Below, piece after piece: positions 19,041-30,900 of a stretch of 64,000 nt of DNA (its first letter is position 1; each line of letters opens with the position of its first letter). The notes under the pieces are model-generated. The model had not been told where the DNA came from. It saw only the letters and a list, made by a program, of their open reading frames with translations, and did not search any database. Source of the stretch: Nemertoderma westbladi (Eukaryota; Xenacoelomorpha; Nemertodermatida; Nemertodermatidae); contig JAUCBJ010009058.1 in the NCBI GenBank assembly GCA_032718475.1, positions 62,001 through 126,000 of the forward strand, in the 5' to 3' direction. A program made the translations under genes and the position numbers.

Positions 19041-22000
19041 AAATTGGTATATTTGATATTTTTATAGGTTTTTTGAGGTTTGTTTTATAGTGCCCCCAAG
19101 GAAGCGATTGATTTTTATTAAGCCAATAAAGTTTATCATCAAAGCTACTGAGTGCAAATTTATTTTGCTTTAAGGTATAAATACGATGTAATTTAGATTG
19201 AAATCTGTGTATGTTTTTTTTTATTTCTTCATTTGAGTTATATGCTTTTAAATATTCTTCATGTGTAATATTCGTTTCCACAACAGCTCTTGTAATACCT
19301 TTTGCTCTACGAATATTTTTATTATTCCATTCCAAAATTGAATATAATTTTGGTCTTAAAAATACTGCTTGTTTAATTTCACGTGAGGCTAGTTCGTCTT
19401 TACAGTAATAGAGTCTGGATTTATTTTTATCGCTGTAGAGCGGGTGATCCTTAGGGTAATTGGATGTATCTAAAATATTATTTTTAATTAATGCTTTTAA
19501 AAAATTATTCTGCGATGTATTATAGTAACAACCTATCAAAGAGTCAGTGTCTGATGCAGCAATTTCAATACGGCAGTTTAATTCTTTCTCAATAGGTAGC
19601 AATTTATTGTAATACAGATCATACATATCCAATTTAGCTAAATAGCCAAATATTTAGCCTACTTAAATGCTCGGGGGCTAACGGTAATTGTAATGTTTGA
19701 TCGTGAATAGCCTTGGGATAATTTAAATCACATATTAAAAAATATCCAGTAGATCCCTCAATGTCTAAATCTACCAAGTACTCGATTAGTTTTTCTGGTA
19801 TTGCATTCTCTAAATGTTTAATACTTACTTCTTTGAATTGTGAGGTGGGTAGTTTTTTACTTAAATTCCCAGAATATAAAGAGTTGAAATCAATATTAAA
19901 AATATGGCATTCTTCCTTAGTAGAATCATATGTACTTGTACCTGGTATATTTGATTCTATATAATGTTTTCGACAAAATGAAACACCACCCCTAATTGAT
20001 TTTTCAAAATCTCTATATGTCTGATAATCCTTTATTAATTCTATTTTACATTTATTATATTTTAGCGCGCAATCATAGGTAAATGACGCGATACTACAGT
20101 AAAAAACCGCTTCTAAATCGTAATTTTGTTTACAAACATTCCTAAAATTCTCAAATATATCGGCAAGCAAACAAACATCAAGTTTTAAATAGGCTAAAAG
20201 ATAATCTTTGAGATTCACACAGTCGAATTATACCCATGATATTCCCGCAAACCTATAATCTTCAATTGTGCATGTTTTTTGACTTAAGTTACTAAAAAAA
20301 TTATTTATAGACGGCAAACCAGTATCATTAAATTTATTTATATCTGTCAAGTACTCGTATGGAAATACTCCTTTCCGTTTAATCGTTGAGTTATTCAAGT
20401 TTGGATAAAAATATTTCATTTCTTGTAGAGTAATAGGTAAAATTGAGCTTATATCATGACTGGCTACATCCTTTGTTGAACACTCAACTAAATTACTTAA
20501 AGAAAAGCTTAAAAATTGATATGTGTCTAAGAAACGTAACTCAATTTTCTTAGAAGTGTTTTTAATTGGGATAAAGGCACTCAGTGAAATATATCGTTCT
20601 GTATTTCTCGGTATAACCTTTATATCCCAATCTGTGTATTTCTTATCTCTAAATCCGCTTTGTAATATACAATGTATATCGTAATTGTTGGAATTGTGCC
20701 CGCAAAGTACATACAGGTATCGTTTCAATGATAAACTTCGGTTACAACTATTACAGGCTACCGCAATATATTTACCTGTAATATGTGAATGGTGTCTGTT
20801 TTTCCCAACATTATTATTAAAGTAACATTACAATAAAAACAAAATTTTGCTTGTTCAAAATTTACAAAATCAATATTAGTAAATGACATAGTTTTATGAG
20901 TGTATATTTCTGACCAACAACATAATTCAGTTAAATCAGTATATAATGAATCTAAGAAATCTTGAATACAATTATTATTATTTGACTTTACGAATGTTTT
21001 CAAATGACATTTTGGAGCATCAATTAATTCAGTATTGGGAACAATTAAATAACTCACAGCACACGGTATATGCTCCTGTATAATTTGATTATTAACTGAC
21101 GGTTGTAAGATACATTCTATATCAAAGTAGGTGACAAACAATGGGGATAAGGTTCTATCTAAATTTGTAAAACTAATGTGTGTTCTTTTTTTATTAGGTA
21201 GTTTCTCGCGCTGACTTCTTCCTTGGTAGCAGGCGAGACGGTGTCGATGAAGAACTTCCGCTCGAAAAAAATGAGCCAAACACCTTTCGCAATATTTCCT
21301 ATTCCTGATATGAAGTGCTCTCGTATTCAGCAATCGATTCAAGTTAGTTATGCAAACATAATGATTCAGTTTAGGTACATTGTTATTTTTTACTACAAGT
21401 AATATATTTAATAACTGTTTATCAGGTGTAATTTTACTAAACGGAGGTTGTCTTAATATAGATACTGGGGTGCGTTTGTTGTCGTTATTCCAACATAATA
21501 AATTAATTATATATTTTGAATTTTGTTTTTCAAAAAGTTTAATTGCTAACTGCCACTCTGTTGGATAATCTTTGTTCCCGTTGTCAAAAATGAAATGAGT
21601 CATATAATTTTTGTACGATGAAGTACACTGTTTGTTGTTTTTCACTTTGCTACTAAATTTTGCAGATATAATTGCCCATTTAAAACAGTCATTATCTACC
21701 GTTTGTATATTTATTGTACAATTTTTACCTGATAGAAGAGCCTTAGGTAATTCCATATACCCATGCCCCTTATATAGTAACGACCTACACTTAGATTCAG
21801 CTAATTTAATTTCAACCCTTAATAAAGATTTAATACGCCACCCAGAACCACGTGTGTTAAAGATGGCTATTTTTTGTAATATATTCCCCAACACATACTC
21901 AAACCATGTGTCAAAACTTTGCGGCGAATCTACAGTATTAATAGCACCACCGGAAGAATTAAAATAAAAGGTTTCCAATTGCTCACCTTCTGAAAAATGT

Positions 22001-22551
22001 GACCTGTACATTAATACATTTAGACCTAACCACAGTCTAAGAACATTCATTTCTTTCAATCTATCTAATATTAACTGAAGAATATTACCTCGAATTTGCA
22101 TTACTGCTGTTTCTACATCGGGATAATCTCTAGAAGTTGGGAGGTCGTGGACATAAATTTCAAGACGATTATCGTGAGCTTCTTGTTCCCGCGTAAAAAT
22201 TGTTGCGCATGTACCAAGAGCCACCCTTAAGTTTTTTCTAGATAATATATTTTTATGTTGCGGAAATTTACGCTTTCTTGTGTAGTAACATTTCAAGTGA
22301 CAATCGTGTCGTAAATAATTGTCATATGTATACTCTTTATTACAGGTAGAACAAGTCAATTGATAGGTGCGGAACTCCATTTCTTTACAACCAGTAGTCG
22401 ATTCATGTCGTTTATAAATTTCGCTGCATGAAGTCACGACATGACACTTTAAACAAGAATAACTTTCAAAATGTGACCGTAGGTGGCGTAAATAATTATG
22501 TCTAGTTACATTCATATGACAGAATGAACAACATATTGTTATTTTATCCAT
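18988..22551 (-). pseudogene. Protein-primed family-B DNA polymerase, disrupted
   Basis: The N-terminus has three C2H2/C2HC-type fingers (residues 8-91: CSFC..HLRSH, CLKC..H, CSTC..H). Downstream are ExoI YFDIEC, ExoII NNYDIHC, ExoIII YLKLDVCLLAD, motif A FNIDFNSLYS and motif C AASDTDSL, followed by the thumb region with KGITRAVV. Breaks: a frameshift near 20800; an in-frame TAA at 20228-20230; and near 19635-19680 an abrupt jump from just after motif A (PLAPEHLSRL) to just before motif C (MYDLYYN), with a further frame change. Motif B and about 150-200 residues of palm/fingers are missing. Short GCTAAAT direct repeats at that junction suggest a deletion. The enzyme replicates the linear genome from a terminal protein; this copy cannot. 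Confidence 0.93.
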
Positions 22552-22737
22552 GTTGAAGTTTGTTTAGATAAATAATAATAATAATAATAAAATATCTCCA
22601 AAGATTAAAATAAAATGAAATGATATGATATTGACTACATCTAAACATTTATATGCTAGCGAGGGAAATAATTTTAAACCAATCACCAATCGCTTATGAC
22701 TATTGGAAACCGCAAAGAGTTTAACTTATGATTAGGC
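22552..22737. promoter_or_regulatory. Leader of the polymerase gene with an ATT/TAA repeat
   Basis: Reading the minus strand, the polymerase ATG follows an A/T-rich leader with a run of TTATTATTATTATT about 15-40 bp upstream. Similar trinucleotide runs precede the ATPase (8928), the penton A gene (11622) and the PC4-like gene (23800). No other feature is seen in this gap. Confidence 0.4.
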
Positions 22738-23800
22738 TTACATGTTAGGATAATAATCTGGTTTCCATGGAGAATTAGTAACAGGCTCTACTAGAACTGG
22801 GTTACTGACAACTTTCTGTTTCTTTGCAGGTGATGCGTTGGTAAATTTACTCGATGATCTTGGCTTCCGAGGTAATATTTCAGGAAAGACCTGTTGCGGT
22901 TGAGAGCAACTCTCTTCAACATCTGGATTAGGTGATGGGATCTCTACGAACGCTTTAGGTTTATCCAAAAGGACAAAACCGTCAACATGGGCTTCAGTAA
23001 GAGAAACGCCATCCAGCGATTCTTTGAGAAAACTAATATGGGCTTTATCATTCAAGTAATGCAACTCGATAGAATTTCCGCCGGCACCTACTTCAGTAGA
23101 ATTATCGGTGTTGGTGATAATAATTTTTTTATTATTGGTTTTAATCATTTTGAGACGGTCTGATAATTGAATGATATTTTTATCAAAAAGATGCTTGTCT
23201 GTTTCATCGACTTGGTTGTCCCACTCTCGCAACAAAACGGTTAGTTCCTGTTTTGACAAATTGAAACCTGTATAATAGTTAAAACCAACACTATCAGTGT
23301 ATCTGAGGCTGATTTTCCATAAGCCAACATAGTTGGTTCCTTTAAAAGCTGTTACAAATCCAATAAACTCTGGATTTGATAATTCAATGTAGAATTGATC
23401 GCTAATAATCTCTAGCGGTGGAGAGAGAAATTGCAATAATTTCCCTCTGTATTGAATTAGAACTTCAGTAAAAGCTTTGTTGAGAACTTTACATTTGCCT
23501 TGTTTCTGAACGTAAACATCACCCGATGTGGGGTTGATGGAAATATTCAAATTTCCCTGCGCAAAACGAAGAGTGGGATATATCCTACCTGGTATAATTG
23601 CTGGTCTGGATTGATGTTGGTTGTTGGTTGTTTCTAGAATGTCTAACAAATAGCGGGTATCTTGATGGGAAAATACAAATTGATTCGTTGTCCTCCTGAG
23701 ATTCCACAATAAAATACTTGCTGTGAACGACGGTACAAGTATATTTATTGTAAGTAAATTTCCAGCTATTTGTTGCTCCGGTTTTTTGCGTTAAGGCCAT
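22738..23800 (-). CDS. PC4-like protein gene in two overlapping frames (possible frameshift)
   Basis: A 71-aa frame starts at 23800 (MALTQKTGATNSWKFTYNKY) and overlaps a 323-aa frame running from 23709 to 22738; they differ by one frame near 23700. The long frame contains FKGTNYVGLWKISLRY and then GFNYYTGFNLSKQELTVLL, the order of a conserved FKGK-Y-V-I-R strand pair and a G-x-S-L-x-x-x-x-x-x-L helix in PC4/Sub1 single-stranded-DNA-binding coactivators. The C-terminus is Pro/Ser-rich with basic clusters (PRKPRSSSK, PAKKQK) resembling nuclear localisation signals. Either a frameshift split one gene, or two genes overlap. The leader is an ATT repeat directly before the first ATG. Nearest minus-strand gene to the right inverted repeat. 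Confidence 0.55.
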
Positions 23801-23876
23801 AATAATAATAATAAATACGAAAAATATTACAAGTGATAAATTTTAAACCGTATCGCTGTAATAAATTGACACCATA

Positions 23877-24125
23877 GTTCTCACTCTAAAATTGTGTTGG
23901 TCGGAAAACGACACCTAAGAAAAATGATGCTGAGTTCGACATTAGGTATCGACTCAAAAACAAAGATCGGGTGAGACACGTAGCTCAGATTTTCGTTTTT
24001 AGGTCGATACCCAATGCTGGAATCAGTATCATTTTATGCGGTGTCGTTTTCCGACCAACGAATATACAACGAGTAAGATAATGTATAAATTATTAAGGAA
24101 AAAAACACAATTTCAGAGTGAGAAC
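23877..24125. mobile_element. Foldback (MITE-like) hairpin nested in the Polinton
   Basis: The ends GTTCTCACTCTAAAATTGTG and CACAATTTCAGAGTGAGAAC are imperfect inverted repeats. Inner blocks also pair: TTGGTCGGAAAACGACACC with GGTGTCGTTTTCCGACCAA, and TTAGGTATCGAC with GGTCGATACCCAA. The structure is about 249 bp with no coding frame. Outside it, ATTACAAGTGAT[AG]AATTTTA occurs on both sides (23827-23846 and 24165-24184). It is either a small nested transposon or a cis-acting hairpin of the element. Confidence 0.75.
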
Positions 24126-24473
24126 AAAAAAAATTAGATATGGTATCAATATATTACCATGAAGATTACAAGTGATGAATTTTATTAAAAACATTCACTT
24201 ATATATATATAAATTTGCGATGTGGCATAGTCAACGAAGAAGAGATGGTACGTGTCATAATCATCAACGAATAAGAAAAGAGATGGGGAGCAACGTGGAT
24301 GAATAGCTGGCTGGTTGATTGCGTGGATAGGAAATACGTGAAAGAATATGAATCATAGGGTTGTGTGCGATAATAATCAATAATTATTATAATAAAAACG
24401 TGCAGTATAATGTTAGTGGTGGTAGCCTTTCAATATGGCACAGATGCTGTGGGATTGGTTAGGTTAGGTTGAG
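24126..24473. other. Right subterminal region, no gene
   Basis: No gene is seen. Words such as GAAGAGATGG and GGAAATACGTGAAAGAATATG repeat with divergence parts of the inner right terminal repeat, mirroring the left subterminal region. Confidence 0.5.
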
Positions 24474-24959
24474 TAACTATGGAAATGTTCGTATACGTGT
24501 AGCTGGAACGTGGCGGAATTTCACGTATCATAGCGTTGGACTGGTAGGCTGCTTGGTTGGTTGGATTGATTGGTTTGGCGACAGCCGTCGAGGAGTAGCC
24601 GTGCGTGGCTAGCGGTGGTGAGTTGGCAATCGATATATAATATAATAGCGTAGTGGGGGCTAGCCATGCATCGTGAAGTTAGGTTACGCGAAGATGAATA
24701 TGCGATGGTTGGTTGATGCAACAACACGAATCAATACTCACGGTTGGTAACAGCTATCGAGTAAGGTAGGCATCATGAGGTTAGGCTACGCGTAGGCGAT
24801 AGGCAACGATTGGTTGAAGGCATCGACACGAATCAATATTGATGGTGACAGATGGTCATTAAACATCGCGATTTAGCACGTTTTTAATAGCCCTCCGAGA
24901 TGCAGCCCGTAGCCCAGGCTAGGGAGGAGTACGCGGGGGGGCCCTCTTCTTCTACTACT
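24474..24959 (-). repeat. Polinton right terminal inverted repeat (486 bp)
   Basis: Reverse complement of 6739-7224 with about eight mismatches and no indels. The terminus reads CTACTACT at 24959, immediately followed by the second ACCCAG. Confidence 0.95.
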
Positions 24960-24965
24960 ACCCAG
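24960..24965. repeat. Target-site duplication, right copy (ACCCAG)
   Basis: Identical to 6733-6738, flanking the element on its right; the sequence then continues as a normal 56-bp monomer. Confidence 0.9.
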
Positions 24966-27900
24966 ATCCAAGCTATCGATGATACAGTTAACAACTTACT
25001 TTCTACAGAGGCCCAGATCCAAGCTATCGATGATACCGTTAATAACTTAGTTGTGTTTCTACAGAGGCCCTCTACAGAGACCCAGATCCAAGCTTTCGAT
25101 GATACAGTTAACAACTTACTTGTGTTTCTACAGAGGCCCAGATCCAAGCTATCGATGATACAGTTAACAACTTACTTGTGTTTCTACAGAGGCCCAGATC
25201 CAAGCTATCGATGATACAGTTAACAACTTACTTGTGTTTCTACAGAGACCCAGATCCAAGCTATCGATGATACAGTTAACAACTTACTTGTGTTTCTACA
25301 GAGACCCAGATCCAAGCTATCGATGATACAGTTAACAACTTACTTGTGTTTCTACAGAGACCCAGATCCAAGCTATCGATGATACAGTTAACAACTTACT
25401 TTCTACAGAGGCCCAGATCCAAGCTATCGATGATACAGTTAACAACTTACTTGTCTTTCTACAGAGACCCAAATCCAAGCTATCGATGATACAGTTAACA
25501 ACTTACTTGTGTTTCTACAGAGACCCAGATCCAAGCTTTCGATGATACAGTTAACAACTTACTTGTGTTTCTACAGAGGCCCAGATCCAAGCTATTGATG
25601 ATACAGTTAACAACTTACTTGTGTTTCTACAGAGGCCCAGATCCAAGCTATCGATGATACAGTTAACAACTTACTTGTGTTTCTACAGAGACCCAGATCC
25701 AAGCTATCGATGATACAGTTAACAACTTACTTGTGTTTCTACAGAGACCCAGATCCAAGCTATCGATGATACAGTTAACAACTTACTTGTTTTTCTACAG
25801 AGACCCAGATCCAAGCTATCGATGATACAGTTAACAACTTACTTTCTACAGAGGCCCAGATCCAAGCTATCGATGATACCGTTAATAACTTACTTGTGTT
25901 TCTACAGAGGCCCAGATCCAAGCTATCAATGATCCAGTTAACAACTTACTTGTGTTTCTACAGAGACCCAGATCCAAGCTATCGATGATACAGTTAACAA
26001 CTTACTTTCTACAGAGGCCCAGATCCAAGCTATCGATGATACCGTTAATAACTTACTTGTGTTTCTACAGAGACCCAGATCCAAGCTATCGATGATACAG
26101 TTAACAACTTACTTGTGTTTCTACAGAGACCCAGATCCAAGCTATCGATGATACAGTTAACAACTTACTTGTGTTTCTACAGAGACCCAGATCCAAGCTA
26201 TCGATGATACAGTTAACAACTTACTTTCTACAGAGGCCCAGATCCAAGCTATCGATGATACCGTTAATAACTTACTTGTGTTTCTACAGAGACCCAGATC
26301 CAAGCTATCGATGATACAGTTTACAACTTACTTGTGTTTCTACAGAGACCCAGATCCAAGCTATCGATGATACAGTTAACAACTTACTTGTTTGTTTCTA
26401 CAGAGACCCAGATCCAAGCTATCGATGATACAGTTAACAACTTACTTGTGTTTCTACAGAGACCCAGACCCAAGCTATCGATGATACAGTTAACAACTTA
26501 CTTGTGTTTCTACAGAGACCCAGATCCAAGCTATCGATGGTACAGTTAACAACTTACTTGTGTTTCTACAGAGACCCAGATCCAAGCTATCGATGATACA
26601 GTTAACAACTTACTTGTGTTTCTACAGAGACCCAGATCCAAGCTATCGATGATACAGTTAACAACTTACTTGTGTTTCTACAGAGGCCCAGATCCAAGCT
26701 ATTGATGATACAGTTAACAACTTACTTGTGTTTCTACAGAGACCCAGATCCAAGCTATCGATGATACAGTTAACAACTTACTTGTGTTTCTACAGAGACC
26801 CAGATCCAAGCTATCGATGATACAGTTAACAACTTACTTGTTTGTTTCTACAGAGACCCAGATCCAAGATATCGATGATACAGTTAACAACTTACTTGTG
26901 TTTCTACAGAGACCCAGATCCAAGCTATCGATGATACAGTTAACAACTTACTTGTGTTTCTACAGAGACCCAGATCCAAGCTATCGATGATACAGTTAAC
27001 AACTTACTTGTGTTTCTACAGAGACCCAGATCCAAGCTATCGATGATACAGTTAACAACTTACTTTTTTGTTTCTACAGAGACCCAGATCCAAGCTATCG
27101 ATGATACAGTTAACAACTTACTTGTGTTTCTACAGAGACCCAGATCCAAGCTATCGATGATACAGTTAACAACTTACTTGTGTTTCTACAGAGACCCAGA
27201 TCCAAGCTATTGATGATACAGTTAACAACTTACTTGTGTTTCTACAGAGACCCAGATCCAAGCTATCGATGATACAGTTAACAACTTACTTTTTTGTTTC
27301 TACAGAGACCCAGATCCAAGCTATCGATGATACAGTTAACAACTTACTTGTGTTTCTACAGAGACCCAGATCCAAGCTATCGATGATACAGTTAACAACT
27401 TACTTGTGTTTCTACAGAGACCCAGATCCAAGCTATCGATGATACAGTTAACAAGTTACTTGTGTTTCTACAGAGACCCAGATCCAAGCTATCGATGATA
27501 CAGTTAACAACTTACTTGTTTGTTTCTACAGAGACCCAGATCCAAGATATCGATGATACAGTTAACAACTTACTTGTGTTTCTACAGAGACCCAGATCCA
27601 AGCTATCGATGATACAGTTAACAACTTACTTGTGTTTCTACAGAGACCCAGATCCAAGCTATCGATGATACAGTTAACAACTTACTTGTGTTTCTACAGA
27701 GACCCAGATCAAAGCTATCGATGATACAGTTAACAACTTACTTGTGTTTCTACAGAGACCCAGATCCAAGCTTTCGATGATACAGTTAACAACTTACTTG
27801 TGTTTCTACAGAGACCCAGATCCAAGCTATCGATGATACAGTTAACAACTTACTTGTGTTTCTACAGAGGCCCAGATCCAAGCTATCGATGGTACAGTTA

Positions 27901-30900
27901 ACAACTTACTTGTGTTTCTACAGAGACCCAAATCCAAGCTATCGATGATACCGTTAACAACTTACTTGTGTTTCTACAGAGACCCAGATCCAAGCTATCG
28001 ATGATACAGTTAACAACTTACTTGAATTTCTACAGAGGCCCAGACCCAAGCTATCGATGGTACAGTTAACAACTTACTTGTGTTTCTACAGAGACCCAAA
28101 TCCAAGCTATCGATGATACAGTTAACAACTTACTTGTGTTTCTACAGAGACCCAGATCCAAGCTTTCGATGATACAGTTAACAACTTACTTGTGTTTCTA
28201 CAGAGACCCAGATCCAAGCTTTCGATGATACAGTTAACAACTTACTTGTGTTTCTACAGAGACCCAGATCCAAGCTATCGATGGTACAGTTAACAACTTA
28301 CTTGTGTTTCTACAGAGACCCAGATCCAAGCTATCGATGATACAGTTTACAACTTACTTGTGTTTCTACAGAGACCCAGACCCAAGCTATCGATGATACA
28401 GTTAACAACTTACTTGTGTTTATACAGAGACCCAGATCCAAGCTATCGATGATACAGTTAACAACTTACTTGTGTTTCTAAAGAGTCCCAGACCCAAGCT
28501 ATCGATGATACAGTTAACAACTTACTTGTGTTTCTACAGAGGCCCAGATCCAAGCTATCGATGATACCGTTAATAACTTACTTGTGTTTCTACAGAGACC
28601 CAGATCCAAGCTATCGATGATACAGTTTACAACTTACTTGTGTTTCTACAGAGACCCAGACCCAAGCTATATCGATGATACAGTTAACAACTTACTTGTG
28701 TTTCTACAGAGGCCCAGATCCAAGCTATCGATGATACAGTTAACAACTTACTTGTGTTTCTACAGAGACCCAGATCCAAGCTATCGATGATACAGTTAAC
28801 AACTTACTTGTGTTTCTACAGAGACCCAGATCCAAGCTATCGATGATACAGTTAACAACTTACTTGTGTTTCTACAGAGACCCAGATCCAAGCTATCGAT
28901 GATACAGTTAACAACTTACTTGTGTTTCTACAGAGACCCAGATCCAAGCTATCGATGATACAGTTAACAACTTACTTGTGTTTCTACAGAGACCCAGATC
29001 CAAGCTATCGATGATACAGTTAACAACTTACTTGTGTTTCTACAGAGGCCCAGATCCAAGCTATCGATGATACAGTTAACAACTTACTTGTGTTTCTACA
29101 GAGACCCAGATCCAAGCTATCGATGATACAGTTAACAACTTACTTGTGTTTCTATAGAGACCCAGATCCAAGCTATCGATGACACAGTTAACAACTTACT
29201 TGTGTTTCTACAGAGACCCAGATCCAAGCTATCGATGATACAGTTAACAACTTACTTGTGTTTCTACAGAGACCCAGATCCAAGCTATCGATGATACAGT
29301 TAACAACTTACTTGTGTTTCTACAGAGGCCCAGATCCAAGCTATCGATGATACAGTTAACAACTTACTTGTGTTTCTACAGAGACCCAGATCCAAGCTAT
29401 CGATGATACAGTTAACAACTTACTTGTGTTTCTACAGAGGCCCAGATCCAAGCTATCGATGATACAGTTAACAACTTACTTGTGTTTCTACAGAGACCCA
29501 GATCCAAGCTATCGATGATACAGTTAACAACTTACTTGTGTTTCTACAGAGGCCCAGATCCAAGCTATCGATGATACAGTTAACAACTTACTTGTGTTTC
29601 TACAGAGGCCCAGATCCAAGCTATCGATGGTACAGTTAACAACTTACTTGTGTTTCTACAGAGACCCAGATCCAAGCTATCGATGGTACAGTTAACAACT
29701 TACTTGTGTTTCTACAGAGACCCAGATCCAAGCTATCGATGATACAGTTAACAACTTACTTGTGTTTCTACAGAGACCCAGATCCAAGCTATCGATGATA
29801 CAGTTAACAACTTACTTGTGTTTCTACAGAGGCCCAGATCCAAGCTATTGATGATACAGTTAACAACTTACTTGTGTTTCTACAGAGACCCAGATCCAAG
29901 CTATCGATGATACAGTTAACAACTTACTTGTGTTTCTACAGAGACCCAGATCCAAGCTATCGATGATACAGTTAACAACTTACTTGTTTGTTTCTACAGA
30001 GACCCAGATCCAAGATATCGATGATACAGTTAACAACTTACTTGTGTTTCTACAGAGACCCAGATCCAAGCTATCGATGATACAGTTAACAACTTACTTG
30101 TGTTTCTACAGAGACCCAGATCCAAGCTATCGATGATACAGTTAACAACTTACTTGTGTTTCTACAGAGACCCAGATCCAAGCTATCGATGATACAGTTA
30201 ACAACTTACTTTTTTGTTTCTACAGAGACCCAGATCCAAGCTATCGATGATACAGTTAACAACTTACTTGTGTTTCTACAGAGACCCAGATCCAAGCTAT
30301 CGATGATACAGTTAACAACTTACTTGTGTTTCTACAGAGACCCAGATCCAAGCTATCGATGATACAGTTAACAACTTACTTGTGTTTCTACAGAGACCCA
30401 GATCCAAGCTATCGATGATACAGTTAACAACTTACTTTTTTGTTTCTACAGAGACCCAGATCCAAGCTATCGATGATACAGTTAACAACTTACTTGTGTT
30501 TCTACAGAGACCCAGATCCAAGCTATCGATGATACAGTTAACAACTTACTTGTGTTTCTACAGAGACCCAGATCCAAGCTATCGATGATACAGTTAACAA
30601 CTTACTTGTGTTTCTACAGAGACCCAGATCCAAGCTATCGATGATACAGTTAACAACTTACTTGTTTGTTTCTACAGAGACCCAGATCCAAGATATCGAT
30701 GATACAGTTAACAACTTACTTGTGTTTCTACAGAGACCCAGATCCAAGCTATCGATGATACAGTTAACAACTTACTTGTGTTTCTACAGAGACCCAGATC
30801 CAAGCTATCGATGATACAGTTAACAACTTACTTGTGTTTCTACAGAGACCCAGATCAAAGCTATCGATGATACAGTTAACAACTTACTTGTGTTTCTACA

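Larger units (their letters stand above)
6739..24959. mobile_element. Maverick/Polinton (adintovirus-like) element, 18.2 kb
   Basis: Bounded by 486-bp terminal inverted repeats that start AGTAGTAGAAGAAGAGGG and by a 6-bp target duplication. It carries the defining Polinton set: a retrovirus-type integrase with chromodomain, a protein-primed family-B DNA polymerase, an FtsK/HerA-like packaging ATPase, an adenain-like cysteine protease, a double jelly-roll major capsid protein and penton-like minor capsid proteins. Morphogenesis genes run on the plus strand (7648-16251) and replication or regulatory genes on the minus strand (23800-17366). Several genes are broken, so this copy is a decayed provirus or transposon. 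Confidence 0.97.
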
